A DNA stretch of 64,000 nucleotides from Methylovirgula sp. HY1 (GTDB lineage: Bacteria > Pseudomonadota > Alphaproteobacteria > Rhizobiales > Beijerinckiaceae). The translations under genes were made by a program, and so were the position numbers. A model generated the notes under the pieces. It was not told where the DNA came from, did no database searches, and was given only the letters and a program-made list of their open reading frames with translations. The stretch spans positions 2,654,001 through 2,718,000 of the forward strand of contig NZ_CP073764.1 in assembly GCF_019343105.1 (NCBI RefSeq), written 5' to 3'. Shown one piece after another: positions 48,393 through 56,734 of this stretch (position 1 is the stretch's first letter; every line of letters begins with the position of its first letter).

Positions 48393-50105
48393 TCAGAAGT
48401 CCAGCGGGATATCCAGCGTTTCTTCGGTTTCGACGCTCGTTGGCTCGTCTTCGTCAAACCGCCGGAAGGTCCAGGCGATCTGGGTTGTTTGTGCCGTATC
48501 GCCATAGATGACGATCTGCTGGTTGGCGCGGGGACCGTCGGCAGCGGCGAAATAAATACTCTCCTCGACTGAGATTCGCGCGTCCGGCGTATCGAAGATC
48601 CAGCGGCTGGTGTCGGGCAGGGTGAGCAGCACGGCGCTGTCATCAAGTACGCTCTGCAGGTGAACCGCCGGATGAATATGGAAGCGCATCGCATAAGGAT
48701 AGTCCGGCAGGTTCTTAGCGCGGACGGCAGGGCGCAAACTATCCTCGCCGTCAAGGCGCAGACCATCGTCCGACAGCGTTAGAAGACGATGATGGATCAA
48801 CCCGAAACGGCTGACATAACCGTCATGAGCGAGACTCATGCGGACACACTCCGGCAATTGCTGGCGCTCCACGGGGATATGCGTGGGACCTGCGAGAACC
48901 TGATCCTTAAACCAGCTTTCGAGCCCGTGTTCGCCAGCAAAGTGGCAGGACGACGTATCGGCGACGACAATGGTCGAATGCGCAGCCGTCGCTCGTGCCG
49001 GGGTCCGCGCGGCCGTGTGGAGCGGACCGGGGGCGCCGCAATTGACGATGAGCTTCTGGGGACCGACGGACCATTCGAAAGAGAGGCTGCCAGCATGCGC
49101 GAGCGTCGAAAAATCCGCCGGCGGCGGCCGACCTGTGTCGATGATCAATATGCTGGCGCCGGCTTCGAGGCGTTGGTAGCCGGTATAGGGAGCATTGGTC
49201 AGAGGCAGCGCGCGGGCATCGTCATAGGCAAGGACGGTCGCGAGCAGATCCGGCGCGGTGACGCCCATTCCATTGAAAAGCGCCAATGTGCCGTCGCCAT
49301 GACGCAATAGGCGCAGCATGGGCAGGATGCGATCGATCGCGTTGAGCAATTGCGGTGGCGGCGGCACGGCTTGTGCCGCATAGACTTGGCGCAGCGGCAG
49401 GAGATCGAGCAGAAGCCGGATGAGCGCATCCGGATTGCGGCTGATGTGGCCGCCGTCCGGCAAGATCTGCAGTTCGAGTTCTTGAGCGAGAAGCTTGGTG
49501 CTGTGACGCTGGCGCGCGGGTGGGCTCTGTGCGCAAAGGCTGAGTTCGGCCAGCGCGATCGCGACGAGAAGTCGGTCTTCGCCAGTAAGACCGGTCGCAA
49601 GCTCATGTTCGAGAAAATGTTGCGCGCGCGCCAGGCCGCGCATGAAGCGGCGATAGAAGCCGTGATCCGCGCCATCGAGGATCATCGGCGATTGCGAAAG
49701 GAAGGAGAGCAGGCGCCGCGCGACAATCCGCGGCTCCCAAGCCGAACGATTGTCGGGCTTGCCGGCATGAGCGAGAAAATCATCGACGAGCGCGCGTGCA
49801 TTGGCTTTCGCCAGTGGACTGTCAGCGGCGCGCAAATGCCGTAGCCAACCGAAGCCGTTCAGGCTGCGCTCCCACTCCAGGTGCTGGGGGGCAATTTCGA
49901 ACGGCAAGCGGCCATGCGTATTCACGATCTTGCCGGCAAAGGCAAAATAACCGGAATAAATATCGGCCGCGATCGTCGCATCGGCGGTGCGAATGTCCTG
50001 GGGCGCGACCAGAAGCTGGTCCGACACGTTCGCGCGCAGCAGGGTGACGAGATAAGCGGGCCAGCTCACGATACGGCGCACAAATCCACCGGCGCGGACC
50101 GCCAA
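48393..50105 (-). CDS. Heparinase II/III family protein
   Basis: 570 residues from TTG 50105; no ATG with a ribosome site is in frame, so the start is uncertain. The N-terminal ~300 residues are a helical toroid, and the C-terminal half is a heparinase II/III-like beta domain (SLSFEWSVGPQKLIVNCGAPG; HSTIVVADTSSCHF; DGYVSRFGLIHHRLL). Homologues sit beside rsmB in many Hyphomicrobiales. It may act on a cell-surface polysaccharide, but the substrate is unknown. No clear signal peptide is visible. Confidence 0.88.
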   Translation of the reverse strand: MAVRAGGFVRRIVSWPAYLVTLLRANVSDQLLVAPQDIRTADATIAADIYSGYFAFAGKIVNTHGRLPFEIAPQHLEWERSLNGFGWLRHLRAADSPLAKANARALVDDFLAHAGKPDNRSAWEPRIVARRLLSFLSQSPMILDGADHGFYRRFMRGLARAQHFLEHELATGLTGEDRLLVAIALAELSLCAQSPPARQRHSTKLLAQELELQILPDGGHISRNPDALIRLLLDLLPLRQVYAAQAVPPPPQLLNAIDRILPMLRLLRHGDGTLALFNGMGVTAPDLLATVLAYDDARALPLTNAPYTGYQRLEAGASILIIDTGRPPPADFSTLAHAGSLSFEWSVGPQKLIVNCGAPGPLHTAARTPARATAAHSTIVVADTSSCHFAGEHGLESWFKDQVLAGPTHIPVERQQLPECVRMSLAHDGYVSRFGLIHHRLLTLSDDGLRLDGEDSLRPAVRAKNLPDYPYAMRFHIHPAVHLQSVLDDSAVLLTLPDTSRWIFDTPDARISVEESIYFAAADGPRANQQIVIYGDTAQTTQIAWTFRRFDEDEPTSVETEETLDIPLDF

Positions 50106-50212
50106 GCGGACAACGAGCCATAGCCTTTTCCTTATTTGTGCGCCGCTCAGCTCACGCTCCCATGATATTCGTGATGCTTCGGCAACTCAGCTTCGGCAAC
50201 TCTGGCTTTGTC

Positions 50213-50365
50213 CTAGAGCGTTTCTCGATCAGGTGAAATCACTCAATCGAGAAGAAAACGCTCCAATTCAATAAGCCGGAGCATGTTCTCATCAATAAGA
50301 ACTCGGATATATCCGAGTTCTAAAATACCGGAAAAGTCATTCAACTTTTCCGAGGGCATGCCCTA
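50213..50365. repeat. Mosaic palindromic intergenic repeat, copy 2
   Basis: Two or three palindromic modules in series: CTAGAGCGTTTCTCGAT...ATCGAGAAGAAAACGCTC (50213-50262), GAACTCGGATATATCCGAGTTC (50300-50321), and CCGGAAAAGTCATTCAACTTTTCCG (50328-50352). It ends with GGGCATGCCCTA, whose CTA is the rsmB stop codon on the minus strand. It shares both outer modules with the copies at 51893 and 62817. Confidence 0.8.
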
Positions 50366-51751
50366 CCGACCGCGTCTTTCGTGACGCGTGAGCCTTGCAA
50401 TAAAAAAACCATCGAGGCCGGCCAGCCGTGGATCATCGGCTGGAAGAAATGAGGGAAGCGTCCGTACTTCGCCATTTGCATTGATGAGTTCGGCGAGACC
50501 GCCGACCTCTGCCGGTGTAACTGGAAAGCGAACTATATCGGGATTGCGCCGTAGCAGCGCCGCGATTTGCTGTTCGCCTTCTTCAGGTTCGATCGAGCAG
50601 GTGCAATAGACGATCGTGCCGCCGGGCCGAACCAGTTCGAAAGCCTTGTCGAGCATACGCGATTGCATCGCGGCGAGCTTGGTGAGATCGCCGGGCTTTT
50701 TCGTCCAGGCGACATCTGGATGGCGGCGGATCGTCCCGGTCGCGGAACAAGGCGCGTCGAGCAGCACGGCGTCGAAATTCGATCCGTTGAGCGTGCCGTT
50801 CAGCGTCACGACATCGGCGACGACGATTTCAGCTTCGAGTCGCAGCCGTTCGAAATTGCTGCTCAAAATCTTGAGCCGCTCGGCCGAGCGGTCGATGGCC
50901 GTCACGCGCGCGCCACGCGCGGCAAGCTGCGCGGCTTTGCCGCCGGGCGCAGAACAGAGATCGGCGATCTTCACGTTCGGGTCGACGGCGATGAGCTGCG
51001 CCGGGAGCGCTGCGGCCGCATCTTGAACCCACCAGGCGCCTTCCGCATATCCTGGGAGTTCCGGGATCGGCACATGGCTGGAAAGCCGAAGCGACCCGGT
51101 TGGCAGCACCGTCGCGCCAAGCCTTTCGGCCCATAAGTCGGGATCCGATTTGACGGTAATGTCGAGCGTCGGCTCCAGCCGATGTGCGGCGGCAATGGCG
51201 CGCGAATCCGCCTCGCCATAGGTTTTGCGCCAGCGCGCGGCGAGCCAAGGCGGCGTATCCTGATCAAGTGTCGCGGTGTCGCGCAGATATTCGTCGCGCC
51301 GTCGCGCGAGATTGCGCAAGACACCATTGATGAGCGCTGCATAAGGCGCCGTCTTCGCATCGAGCCGTGTCATCCGCACCGCGAGATCGACGGCTGCATG
51401 ATCGGGGACATCGAGAAAGAGAATTTGGGCGGCCGCGGCGGTTAGGCACCATTCGATTTGCGCAGCCGTACGCGGCAGACCGCGTTCGAGGAGATCGGCC
51501 AAAGCATGCCTTATCGTGCCGAGCCGGCGGAGTGCCGCGGTCACAATCGAACGTGTCAAGGCAACGTCGCGGGGATCTAACCCTGCGACACGTGAGAGCC
51601 CGGGCCCGGCAGCGAAGAGTTCGTCGAGCATATGGCCATTGGCGATGACGTCGCGCAAAACCGCCGCGGCGGCGACTCTGGCGGCGAGACCAGGTACCGT
51701 CATCGATTCTTGTCGGGCGATGTCGGCTGCTGCAGCACGCGGCGGCTTCAT
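50363..51751 (-). CDS. rsmB: 16S rRNA m5C967 methyltransferase RsmB
   Basis: 462 residues: an N-terminal NusB-like RNA-binding domain (~20-150) and a Rossmann methyltransferase domain. The SAM motif is DLCSAPGGKAAQLA. Both catalytic cysteines are present (DAPCSATG and TCSIEPEEGE). It methylates C967 of 16S rRNA. It is flanked by two copies of the mosaic repeat, the downstream one supplying the stop codon. Confidence 0.95.
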   Translation of the reverse strand: MKPPRAAAADIARQESMTVPGLAARVAAAAVLRDVIANGHMLDELFAAGPGLSRVAGLDPRDVALTRSIVTAALRRLGTIRHALADLLERGLPRTAAQIEWCLTAAAAQILFLDVPDHAAVDLAVRMTRLDAKTAPYAALINGVLRNLARRRDEYLRDTATLDQDTPPWLAARWRKTYGEADSRAIAAAHRLEPTLDITVKSDPDLWAERLGATVLPTGSLRLSSHVPIPELPGYAEGAWWVQDAAAALPAQLIAVDPNVKIADLCSAPGGKAAQLAARGARVTAIDRSAERLKILSSNFERLRLEAEIVVADVVTLNGTLNGSNFDAVLLDAPCSATGTIRRHPDVAWTKKPGDLTKLAAMQSRMLDKAFELVRPGGTIVYCTCSIEPEEGEQQIAALLRRNPDIVRFPVTPAEVGGLAELINANGEVRTLPSFLPADDPRLAGLDGFFIARLTRHERRGR

Positions 51752-52087
51752 CGTCCAAAAGCTCCGCGGCGAGCGGTCATGCTAGTCCCATCCTTTGCCA
51801 GTCCAGCTTTTGCGGGTCGGCGGTTCCTATTGATTCGGTTTAAGTTTACCATCACTTCTCGATACGGCGGAAATGCGCCTGCTGCGGCGTTCGAGCGTTT
51901 CCGATCGGGTGGAATCACCCGGTCGATAAGAAAACGCTCAGGATCAATAAGCTGGAGCATGCTCTCGCCGGAAAAGTCATTCAACTTTTCCGGAACATGC
52001 TCTAGCGTCGCAGCGCAGATTTCTATCCACCGGCCGTGGGTGTGTGGCTCATGCGTCGGTAGCAAAACCGAGCGTGGAGATAAGAGA
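51752..52087. other. Divergent region rsmB/DUF1674
   Basis: 336 bp without a gene. Most of its centre is the mosaic repeat at 51893-52005. The first 100 bases must hold the rsmB promoter; AAGAGA lies just before the ATG of the DUF1674 gene. Confidence 0.4.
51893..52005. repeat. Mosaic palindromic intergenic repeat, copy 3
   Basis: Module A, GAGCGTTTCCGATCGGGT...CGATAAGAAAACGCTC (51893-51939), is followed by module B, GGAGCATGCTCTCG then CCGGAAAAGTCATTCAACTTTTCCGG (51969-51993) and AACATGCTCTAG. It is the most complete copy in the window and lies between divergent genes, not at a gene end. Confidence 0.82.
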
Positions 52088-52315
52088 ATGCAGAAAGATG
52101 ACGCGGCCCGGCCAAATGTGCCTGAGGCGGGCGTAAGTGCGCCGACGCCGCGCGAACTTTCCGCGGCGGCAAAGCGGGCGCTTGCCGAGGCGGAGGAGCG
52201 CCGCCGCCAGGAGCCGAAGCCGGCTCCAAAAGCGCCCGAAATCGGTGGCCGCGATGGTCTCGACCCGGTGCGTTATGGCGATTGGGAAACGAAAGGCATT
52301 GCGAGCGATTTTTGA
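52088..52315 (+). CDS. DUF1674 (SdhAF4-like) protein
   Basis: 75 residues, with an Ala/Glu/Arg-rich N-terminus and the conserved C-terminal signature GGRDGLDPVRYGDWE followed by KGIASDF. This is the DUF1674 family, whose eukaryotic member SDHAF4/Sdh8 helps assemble flavinylated succinate dehydrogenase. In Hyphomicrobiales it is often next to rsmB. ATG 52088 has AAGAGA directly upstream. Confidence 0.9.
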   Translation: MQKDDAARPNVPEAGVSAPTPRELSAAAKRALAEAEERRRQEPKPAPKAPEIGGRDGLDPVRYGDWETKGIASDF

Positions 52316-52373
52316 GGCTGGATCACGAGCCAGGGCTTCACTTCATCGTGACGAAGAGGCAGGCCGGCAAAGC

Positions 52374-53456
52374 TCAGTTCGACAGTCCCGACAAAAGCGT
52401 CGGCACGTCGAACGGCCGAAAACCGTAATGTGTCAACCAGCGGATATCCGCTTCGAAAAAGGCGCGCAGATCCGGCATCCCATATTTCAACATCGCGATC
52501 CGATCGATCCCAATTCCCCAAGCAAAGCCCTGATAGACGTCGGGATCGAGGCCACAATTACGCAGGACATTGGGATGCACCATCCCACAGCCGAGGATTT
52601 CGAGCCAATCCTCACCTTCGCCGAATCGAATCTCGCCACCCTTGCGCGAACATTGGATGTCGACTTCCATTGACGGCTCGGTGAACGGAAAGAAGCTTGG
52701 ACGAAAGCGCATCTTCACGTCCGCCACTTCGAAGAAGGCCTTGCAGAACTCCTGCAAGATCCATTTGAGATGGCCGAGATTGGCTTGTTTGTCGATAACG
52801 AGCCCTTCGACCTGATGGAACATCGGCGTATGCGTCTGATCGGAATCGCAGCGATAGGTGCGGCCCGGACAGATGACGCGGATCGGCGGCTTTTGCGTCA
52901 GCATCGTGCGCACCTGCACGGGGCTGGTATGGGTGCGTAGGACTTTTCTTTCGCCGCTCGCGCCGGCAGCGAGGAAGAAAGTGTCGTGCATATCGCGGGC
53001 AGGATGATCGGGCGGAAAATTGAGCTTGCCGAAATTATAGTCATCCGTCTCGATATCTGGCCCTTCCGCGATCGAAAATCCCATTTCGGCGAAAATGGCT
53101 GCAAGCTCGTCGGTAACTTGGCTGATCGGGTGAAGGCGGCCGAGGTCGAGCGGGCTCACGCGGGCAGGCAGCGTGACGTCGAGCGTCTCGGCGGCGAGTC
53201 GCGCTTGCAGCGCGGCTTCTTTCAGCCCGGCGCGGCGCAGAGCGAGTGCGGCTGTCACTTTCTCCTTCAGAAGATTGATCGCGGCGCCTTGTTCCTTGCG
53301 TGCTTCCGGGGGCAATTTGCCGAGGCCGGACAGCAGCGCCGAAATCGTGCCTTTTTTGCCCAGGGCGGCAATGCGGACGGCTTCGAGCGCCGTTTCATCG
53401 GCGGCGGCGTCGATCGCGGCGAGCGTTTCCTGTTCAAGCGATGAGAAATCGGACAT
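52374..53456 (-). CDS. pheS: Phenylalanyl-tRNA synthetase alpha subunit
   Basis: 360 residues: an N-terminal coiled coil (~1-90), then the class II catalytic core with [30 protein letters not shown] (motif 2 region) and [16 protein letters not shown] (motif 3). It requires PheT for activity. ATG 53456 is the conserved start. Unusually pheT does not follow; the next gene downstream is the convergent DUF1674 gene, 58 bp away, and rplT is not upstream. Confidence 0.97.
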   Translation of the reverse strand: MSDFSSLEQETLAAIDAAADETALEAVRIAALGKKGTISALLSGLGKLPPEARKEQGAAINLLKEKVTAALALRRAGLKEAALQARLAAETLDVTLPARVSPLDLGRLHPISQVTDELAAIFAEMGFSIAEGPDIETDDYNFGKLNFPPDHPARDMHDTFFLAAGASGERKVLRTHTSPVQVRTMLTQKPPIRVICPGRTYRCDSDQTHTPMFHQVEGLVIDKQANLGHLKWILQEFCKAFFEVADVKMRFRPSFFPFTEPSMEVDIQCSRKGGEIRFGEGEDWLEILGCGMVHPNVLRNCGLDPDVYQGFAWGIGIDRIAMLKYGMPDLRAFFEADIRWLTHYGFRPFDVPTLLSGLSN

Positions 53457-53987
53457 GCGGCACAATTCTCGCGAGGAAGAGGAGGCTTTTGCCATGGCGC
53501 GGCGGCGATGTCGAGCCGCCTCCTGGTGGCAGACGCCGCGCGGCAGGAAGAGCAAGACAGCGGGCTCCATCGCTCAAAGCATATGATAGCGGGCTGTCTT
53601 GCTCTGATATGTAGGTATATGGGATGGATTAGGGGCGTTTTCCGCCTTTCTGAGGCGGGCGTGCCAGCGGGGCTTTGATCGCAAAAAGCCCGTCGTTTTT
53701 CGGGCCGGCCGGCCGCGTTCGGAAAGGGATGCACTAAACTGGTTCCAGTTTGCTGACGAATGCAGCCGTTTCGAAGCCGCTTTCATACCGAGATGCCGGA
53801 TCGGCGGTATTTCAGGGCCTGGCGCGGAGGCTTTTATCCGCCGTCTGAAACGAGAGTTTGAGCATTTGGAAAGGTGAGACCGGTGTCCGCTTTGCCGAAA
53901 TGTTCCGCGTTATTGGAATCGATGACAGTGACTTCGGATCGATTCGATCCAAGCCGATCATTATCTTGGAGAGTCGAGCAAACAATC
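53457..53987. other. Divergent region pheS/zincin gene
   Basis: 531 bp without a supported gene. It contains the 12-bp inverted repeat at 53550-53604, a perfect 7-bp inverted repeat AAACTGG-TT-CCAGTTT (53736-53751) that may be an operator, and GGCCGGCCGGCC (53702-53713). A frame running from 53570 into pheS has no leader-peptide character (no Phe run). Confidence 0.45.
53550..53604 (-). promoter_or_regulatory. Long inverted repeat in the pheS leader
   Basis: GAGCAAGACAGC (53550-53561) and GCTGTCTTGCTC (53593-53604) pair perfectly over 12 bp with a 31-base loop, about 95 bases upstream of the pheS start. It may be part of a leader RNA structure or a protein site; no T run follows. Confidence 0.45.
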
Positions 53988-55100
53988 ATGAGCGAGGACA
54001 TCTTCGAAGCGGCTTTGACGAGCCTCGGCCTCAAAAAATTCGAGGTGCCGGCCCCGAAGCTAGGCAATGCCGTGCATCTGTTTCAGATCTTCACGGAACA
54101 GGCGCGAACCCGGCTCGCCGGCATTTCCGATGAATATGTGGAAGCCGATTCCTTCGCTTTCGGCTTCGCCGAGCATCGCGCCTTCAACGCTTTCGCGCAT
54201 CGGACATCGAAGGACATCATTTGCCTCTATTCGACGCCGTTGCGGGTGCTGTGGAGCTTCTTCAACGCGATGATGGACAATCGCCAGATTTTCCCTTGGG
54301 TCGATGATGTAGAGGTGCTCGGCGGGACCGCGCCGGCGCCGAAGGGCGATCTTTTCTTTCTGCGCGAAACGTTGCCGCTCGATGCTGCCGGCGCGCCATT
54401 CAATCCGATCCGGCCGCGTTTGGCGCGGGCACTGTTCGATGTCGCGGCGGATTTCTTGCTGTTGCATGAGCTCGGCCATCTTCGTAATGGCCATGTGGCT
54501 TTGTTACAACAGCGGGCGGGCGCGCGGCCCTTTCGCGAATTGCCATATGAAGAGGCCGACAAGCTGGAAATCCCCGAGGCACAGGCTTTGGAATTTGATG
54601 CCGACGGCTTCGCGGTTCAAAAAGTGTTCGAGCGCGTTTATAAGGACAATCCGTTTTTGGAATTTTCCAAAGGCCTCCTGAAGGATCATCGCCTCGCCGA
54701 AGACGGGGTGCATACGGCAAGCTGGTATTTCACCTGGTTCGCGGTCTATTCGGTGTTCCGCCTCTTCGACGAGGCGATGGAAATTTCGGAAATTCCGCTG
54801 CGCATGCAGCCGCCAGCGGCTTTGCGGCAAGCGTGCTTGCTGCCCGCCGTCGCCGCAATGACCGGCCGTAGCGGCTGGTCCGGGCTCTCGCTACAGGAAT
54901 GGGTCGATCTGGCGACCGATGCCGGGCTCGAGGCGGAGCGCACGCTCACTGGTCTGCGCCGTATGAAGCCTGATCCGCATGCCTATCTCCAGGCCTGGAA
55001 CGGCGGGGCCTTCGATCAGATCGGCCTTTATCTCGACACTTGGGAAACGCTCGGGCCGCAATTGGCGCCGCTGAGACGTGGCGCCACGCTTGTAGTCTAA
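53988..55100 (+). CDS. Putative zinc metallopeptidase (HExxH, unknown family)
   Basis: 370 residues, cytoplasmic by appearance. A zincin motif HELGHLRNGH (His160, Glu161, His164) lies in a hydrophobic helix (FDVAADFLLLHELGH). About 40 residues later comes EFDADGFAVQ (Glu202, Asp206), a plausible third ligand as in gluzincins of the M48 type. It lacks the membrane helices of HtpX. I do not recognise the family. GGAG lies 14 bases before ATG 53988; ATG 53925 in frame is an alternative. It precedes greB by 52 bp in the same direction. Substrate unknown. Confidence 0.72.
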   Translation: MSEDIFEAALTSLGLKKFEVPAPKLGNAVHLFQIFTEQARTRLAGISDEYVEADSFAFGFAEHRAFNAFAHRTSKDIICLYSTPLRVLWSFFNAMMDNRQIFPWVDDVEVLGGTAPAPKGDLFFLRETLPLDAAGAPFNPIRPRLARALFDVAADFLLLHELGHLRNGHVALLQQRAGARPFRELPYEEADKLEIPEAQALEFDADGFAVQKVFERVYKDNPFLEFSKGLLKDHRLAEDGVHTASWYFTWFAVYSVFRLFDEAMEISEIPLRMQPPAALRQACLLPAVAAMTGRSGWSGLSLQEWVDLATDAGLEAERTLTGLRRMKPDPHAYLQAWNGGAFDQIGLYLDTWETLGPQLAPLRRGATLVV

Positions 55101-55152
55101 TTGTCGGTCTCCAGCCCTTGCAGGCGCGGCGGATTTTGTCGACATAGAGCCG

Positions 55153-55695
55153 ATGAGCAAGGCCTTTACCAAGGAAACCGAGACCGAGACAGATCTCGAA
55201 GACGAAGGTCCGGCGCTGCCGCCGGGGACCAAAAATTATATCACGCCGGCGGGGCTGCAGCGCCTGCGCGACGAGTTTCGCGCGCTGCAGCAGATCGAGC
55301 GGCCGAAGGTCGTCGAGATCGTGTCCTGGGCGGCCGGCAATGGCGACCGCTCGGAGAATGGCGATTACATCTATGGCAAGAAGCGCTTGCGCGAGATCGA
55401 TCGGCGGATGCGCTTTTTGATGAAGCGTATCGAGATTGCCGAAGTCGTCGATCCGGAGCAGCAAAAGGACAAGGCGCGCATCTTCTTCGGCGCCACCGTC
55501 ACCTATCTCAACGGACGCGGCGAGGAAAAAAGGGTGCGAATCGTCGGTATCGACGAAGCGCGCTCCGAAATGAATGAGATCAGCTGGATTTCGCCCATTG
55601 CAAGAGCGCTGATGAAAGCGGAGGCGGGCGATGTCGTCGATGTCCGCACCCCGAAGGGCGTCGAGGCGATCGAGATCGTCGAAGTCGCCTATTGA
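55153..55695 (+). CDS. greB: Transcription elongation factor GreB
   Basis: 180 residues: an N-terminal coiled-coil hairpin with the acidic tip NGDRSENGDYIYGKKRLREI (~75-95) and a C-terminal FKBP-like domain (ATVTYLNGRGEEKRVRIVG; SWISPIARALMKAEAGD). It enters the RNA polymerase secondary channel and stimulates cleavage of backtracked RNA. The opening SKAFTKE is typical of GreB rather than GreA. Confidence 0.94.
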   Translation: MSKAFTKETETETDLEDEGPALPPGTKNYITPAGLQRLRDEFRALQQIERPKVVEIVSWAAGNGDRSENGDYIYGKKRLREIDRRMRFLMKRIEIAEVVDPEQQKDKARIFFGATVTYLNGRGEEKRVRIVGIDEARSEMNEISWISPIARALMKAEAGDVVDVRTPKGVEAIEIVEVAY

Positions 55696-55705
55696 ACAAA
55701 AAGGC

Positions 55706-55735
55706 GATCCCGAAAGTTCTGCAACTTTCGGGATC
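55706..55735. terminator. Bidirectional hairpin after greB
   Basis: GATCCCGAAAGTT and AACTTTCGGGATC form a perfect 13-bp stem with loop CTGC (55719-55722), 11 bases after the greB stop and 18 before the stop of the convergent gene. It can serve both strands. Its sequence also resembles the GGAAAAGT palindromic repeat family, so it may be a repeat recruited as terminator. Confidence 0.75.
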
Positions 55736-55752
55736 TGGATTAAGAGATGCCG

Positions 55753-56157
55753 TTAATGGCCGGGTTGGCCGTTTGGTCCACCGGGTCCGCCATTTTGGTA
55801 GCCATTGCGGTGGTCACCGCCATGTCCATGCATATCGTGGCGTCCGTGCCCACGCATGTTGCCGCGTCCACCGCGTCCACCATGATGCCAGCCGTGGAAG
55901 CCCTCGCCGCCGCCCCATCCGTAACCGCGGCGCGCGCCGTAGCCGCACCAATACCAGCCGGGGCCGCGCCAGCCGCCGGGATACCAGCAATAATTATGGC
56001 CGCCAAAGGCGTACCCGCCCGCGACACCCACGGCTGTGCCGACCGCGGCGCCAAGAGCGTCGAGCGGTTCTTGCGCCCGCGCTGCGCCAGACGCGCCAAG
56101 CATGGCAGCCAGCGCCAAACTTCCTCCCAAAACCAATGACTTATTGAAATGCCACAT
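55753..56157 (-). CDS. Secreted Gly/His/Trp-rich small protein
   Basis: 134 residues with a signal peptide (LVLGGSLALAAMLGASGAAR, cleavage ARA|QEP), a Gly-zipper-like stretch (AAVGTAVGVAGGYAFGG), then a low-complexity tail rich in Gly, His, Arg and Trp (YCWYPGGWRGPGWYW; HGHGGDHRNG). Similar proteins in rhizobia are uncharacterised. Metal binding or surface exposure are guesses. An open frame on the plus strand of equal length exists, but only this strand has a signal peptide. Confidence 0.75.
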   Translation of the reverse strand: MWHFNKSLVLGGSLALAAMLGASGAARAQEPLDALGAAVGTAVGVAGGYAFGGHNYCWYPGGWRGPGWYWCGYGARRGYGWGGGEGFHGWHHGGRGGRGNMRGHGRHDMHGHGGDHRNGYQNGGPGGPNGQPGH

Positions 56158-56396
56158 ATTTTATTCTCCAATGTCTCACCAACCAGTAACGCGGCCGTCG
56201 GTTCATAGTTGCATCTCGCCCGTTCATTTTACCTCTAAATTTTGGAAATCAGCGTCCTTGGGCATTTAATCTGCATGGAGGCGAGCCTCGACCAACAAAT
56301 CGGGGCGTGCCGCCGTTGCGAAATGCTCCAAGTCGATGTGATCCGAAGATAAAATCGCAAAATCGATTTCGGGTGAGTTTGGAAAGGACCCAAACA

Positions 56397-56630
56397 ATGG
56401 CCAGTGACTACGCGTTCATCCGCGCCTATGGCAAATTCATCGGGGCGCGGGAATCCTTCGTCGATGACCTGGTGCGCCAGGCACGGCGGGAGAACATCGG
56501 CTACGACGTCTATAATTACGACAAGGAAGCCAAGCGCTGGCTGCGTTTTCCCGAGCTGGAAGAAAAAGGCGAGGCCGGTGACGTCGAGGCGGCCGCCGCG
56601 GCGAAAAAGATCAGAGAGATCATGCGGTGA
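56397..56630 (+). CDS. Hypothetical protein
   Basis: 77 residues, charged and helical (YAFIRAYGKFIGARESFVDD; NYDKEAKRWLRFPELEEKGE), no signal peptide or membrane segment. GGAAAGGACC lies 7-14 bases before ATG 56397. I do not recognise the family. It stands alone between two minus-strand genes. Confidence 0.7.
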   Translation: MASDYAFIRAYGKFIGARESFVDDLVRQARRENIGYDVYNYDKEAKRWLRFPELEEKGEAGDVEAAAAAKKIREIMR

Positions 56631-56734
56631 AGCGCGCCGATGGTTCCATCTGCTTGAACCGTTGGCACAGTCATGGCTGGGTTTGTTCCGGCCATTGAGA
56701 TGTCCAGGTGCTATGGGGTGAGCCGATCCGCTCT

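Noticed and set aside
53457-53570. Phe-rich leader peptide (attenuator) before pheS
   Set aside because: The open frame upstream has no run of Phe codons and no terminator with a T run follows.
55747-56139. Plus-strand open frame opposite the Gly/His-rich protein
   Set aside because: It is Ala/Thr/Val-rich, with no ribosome site and no signal peptide, whereas the minus strand encodes a classic signal peptide.
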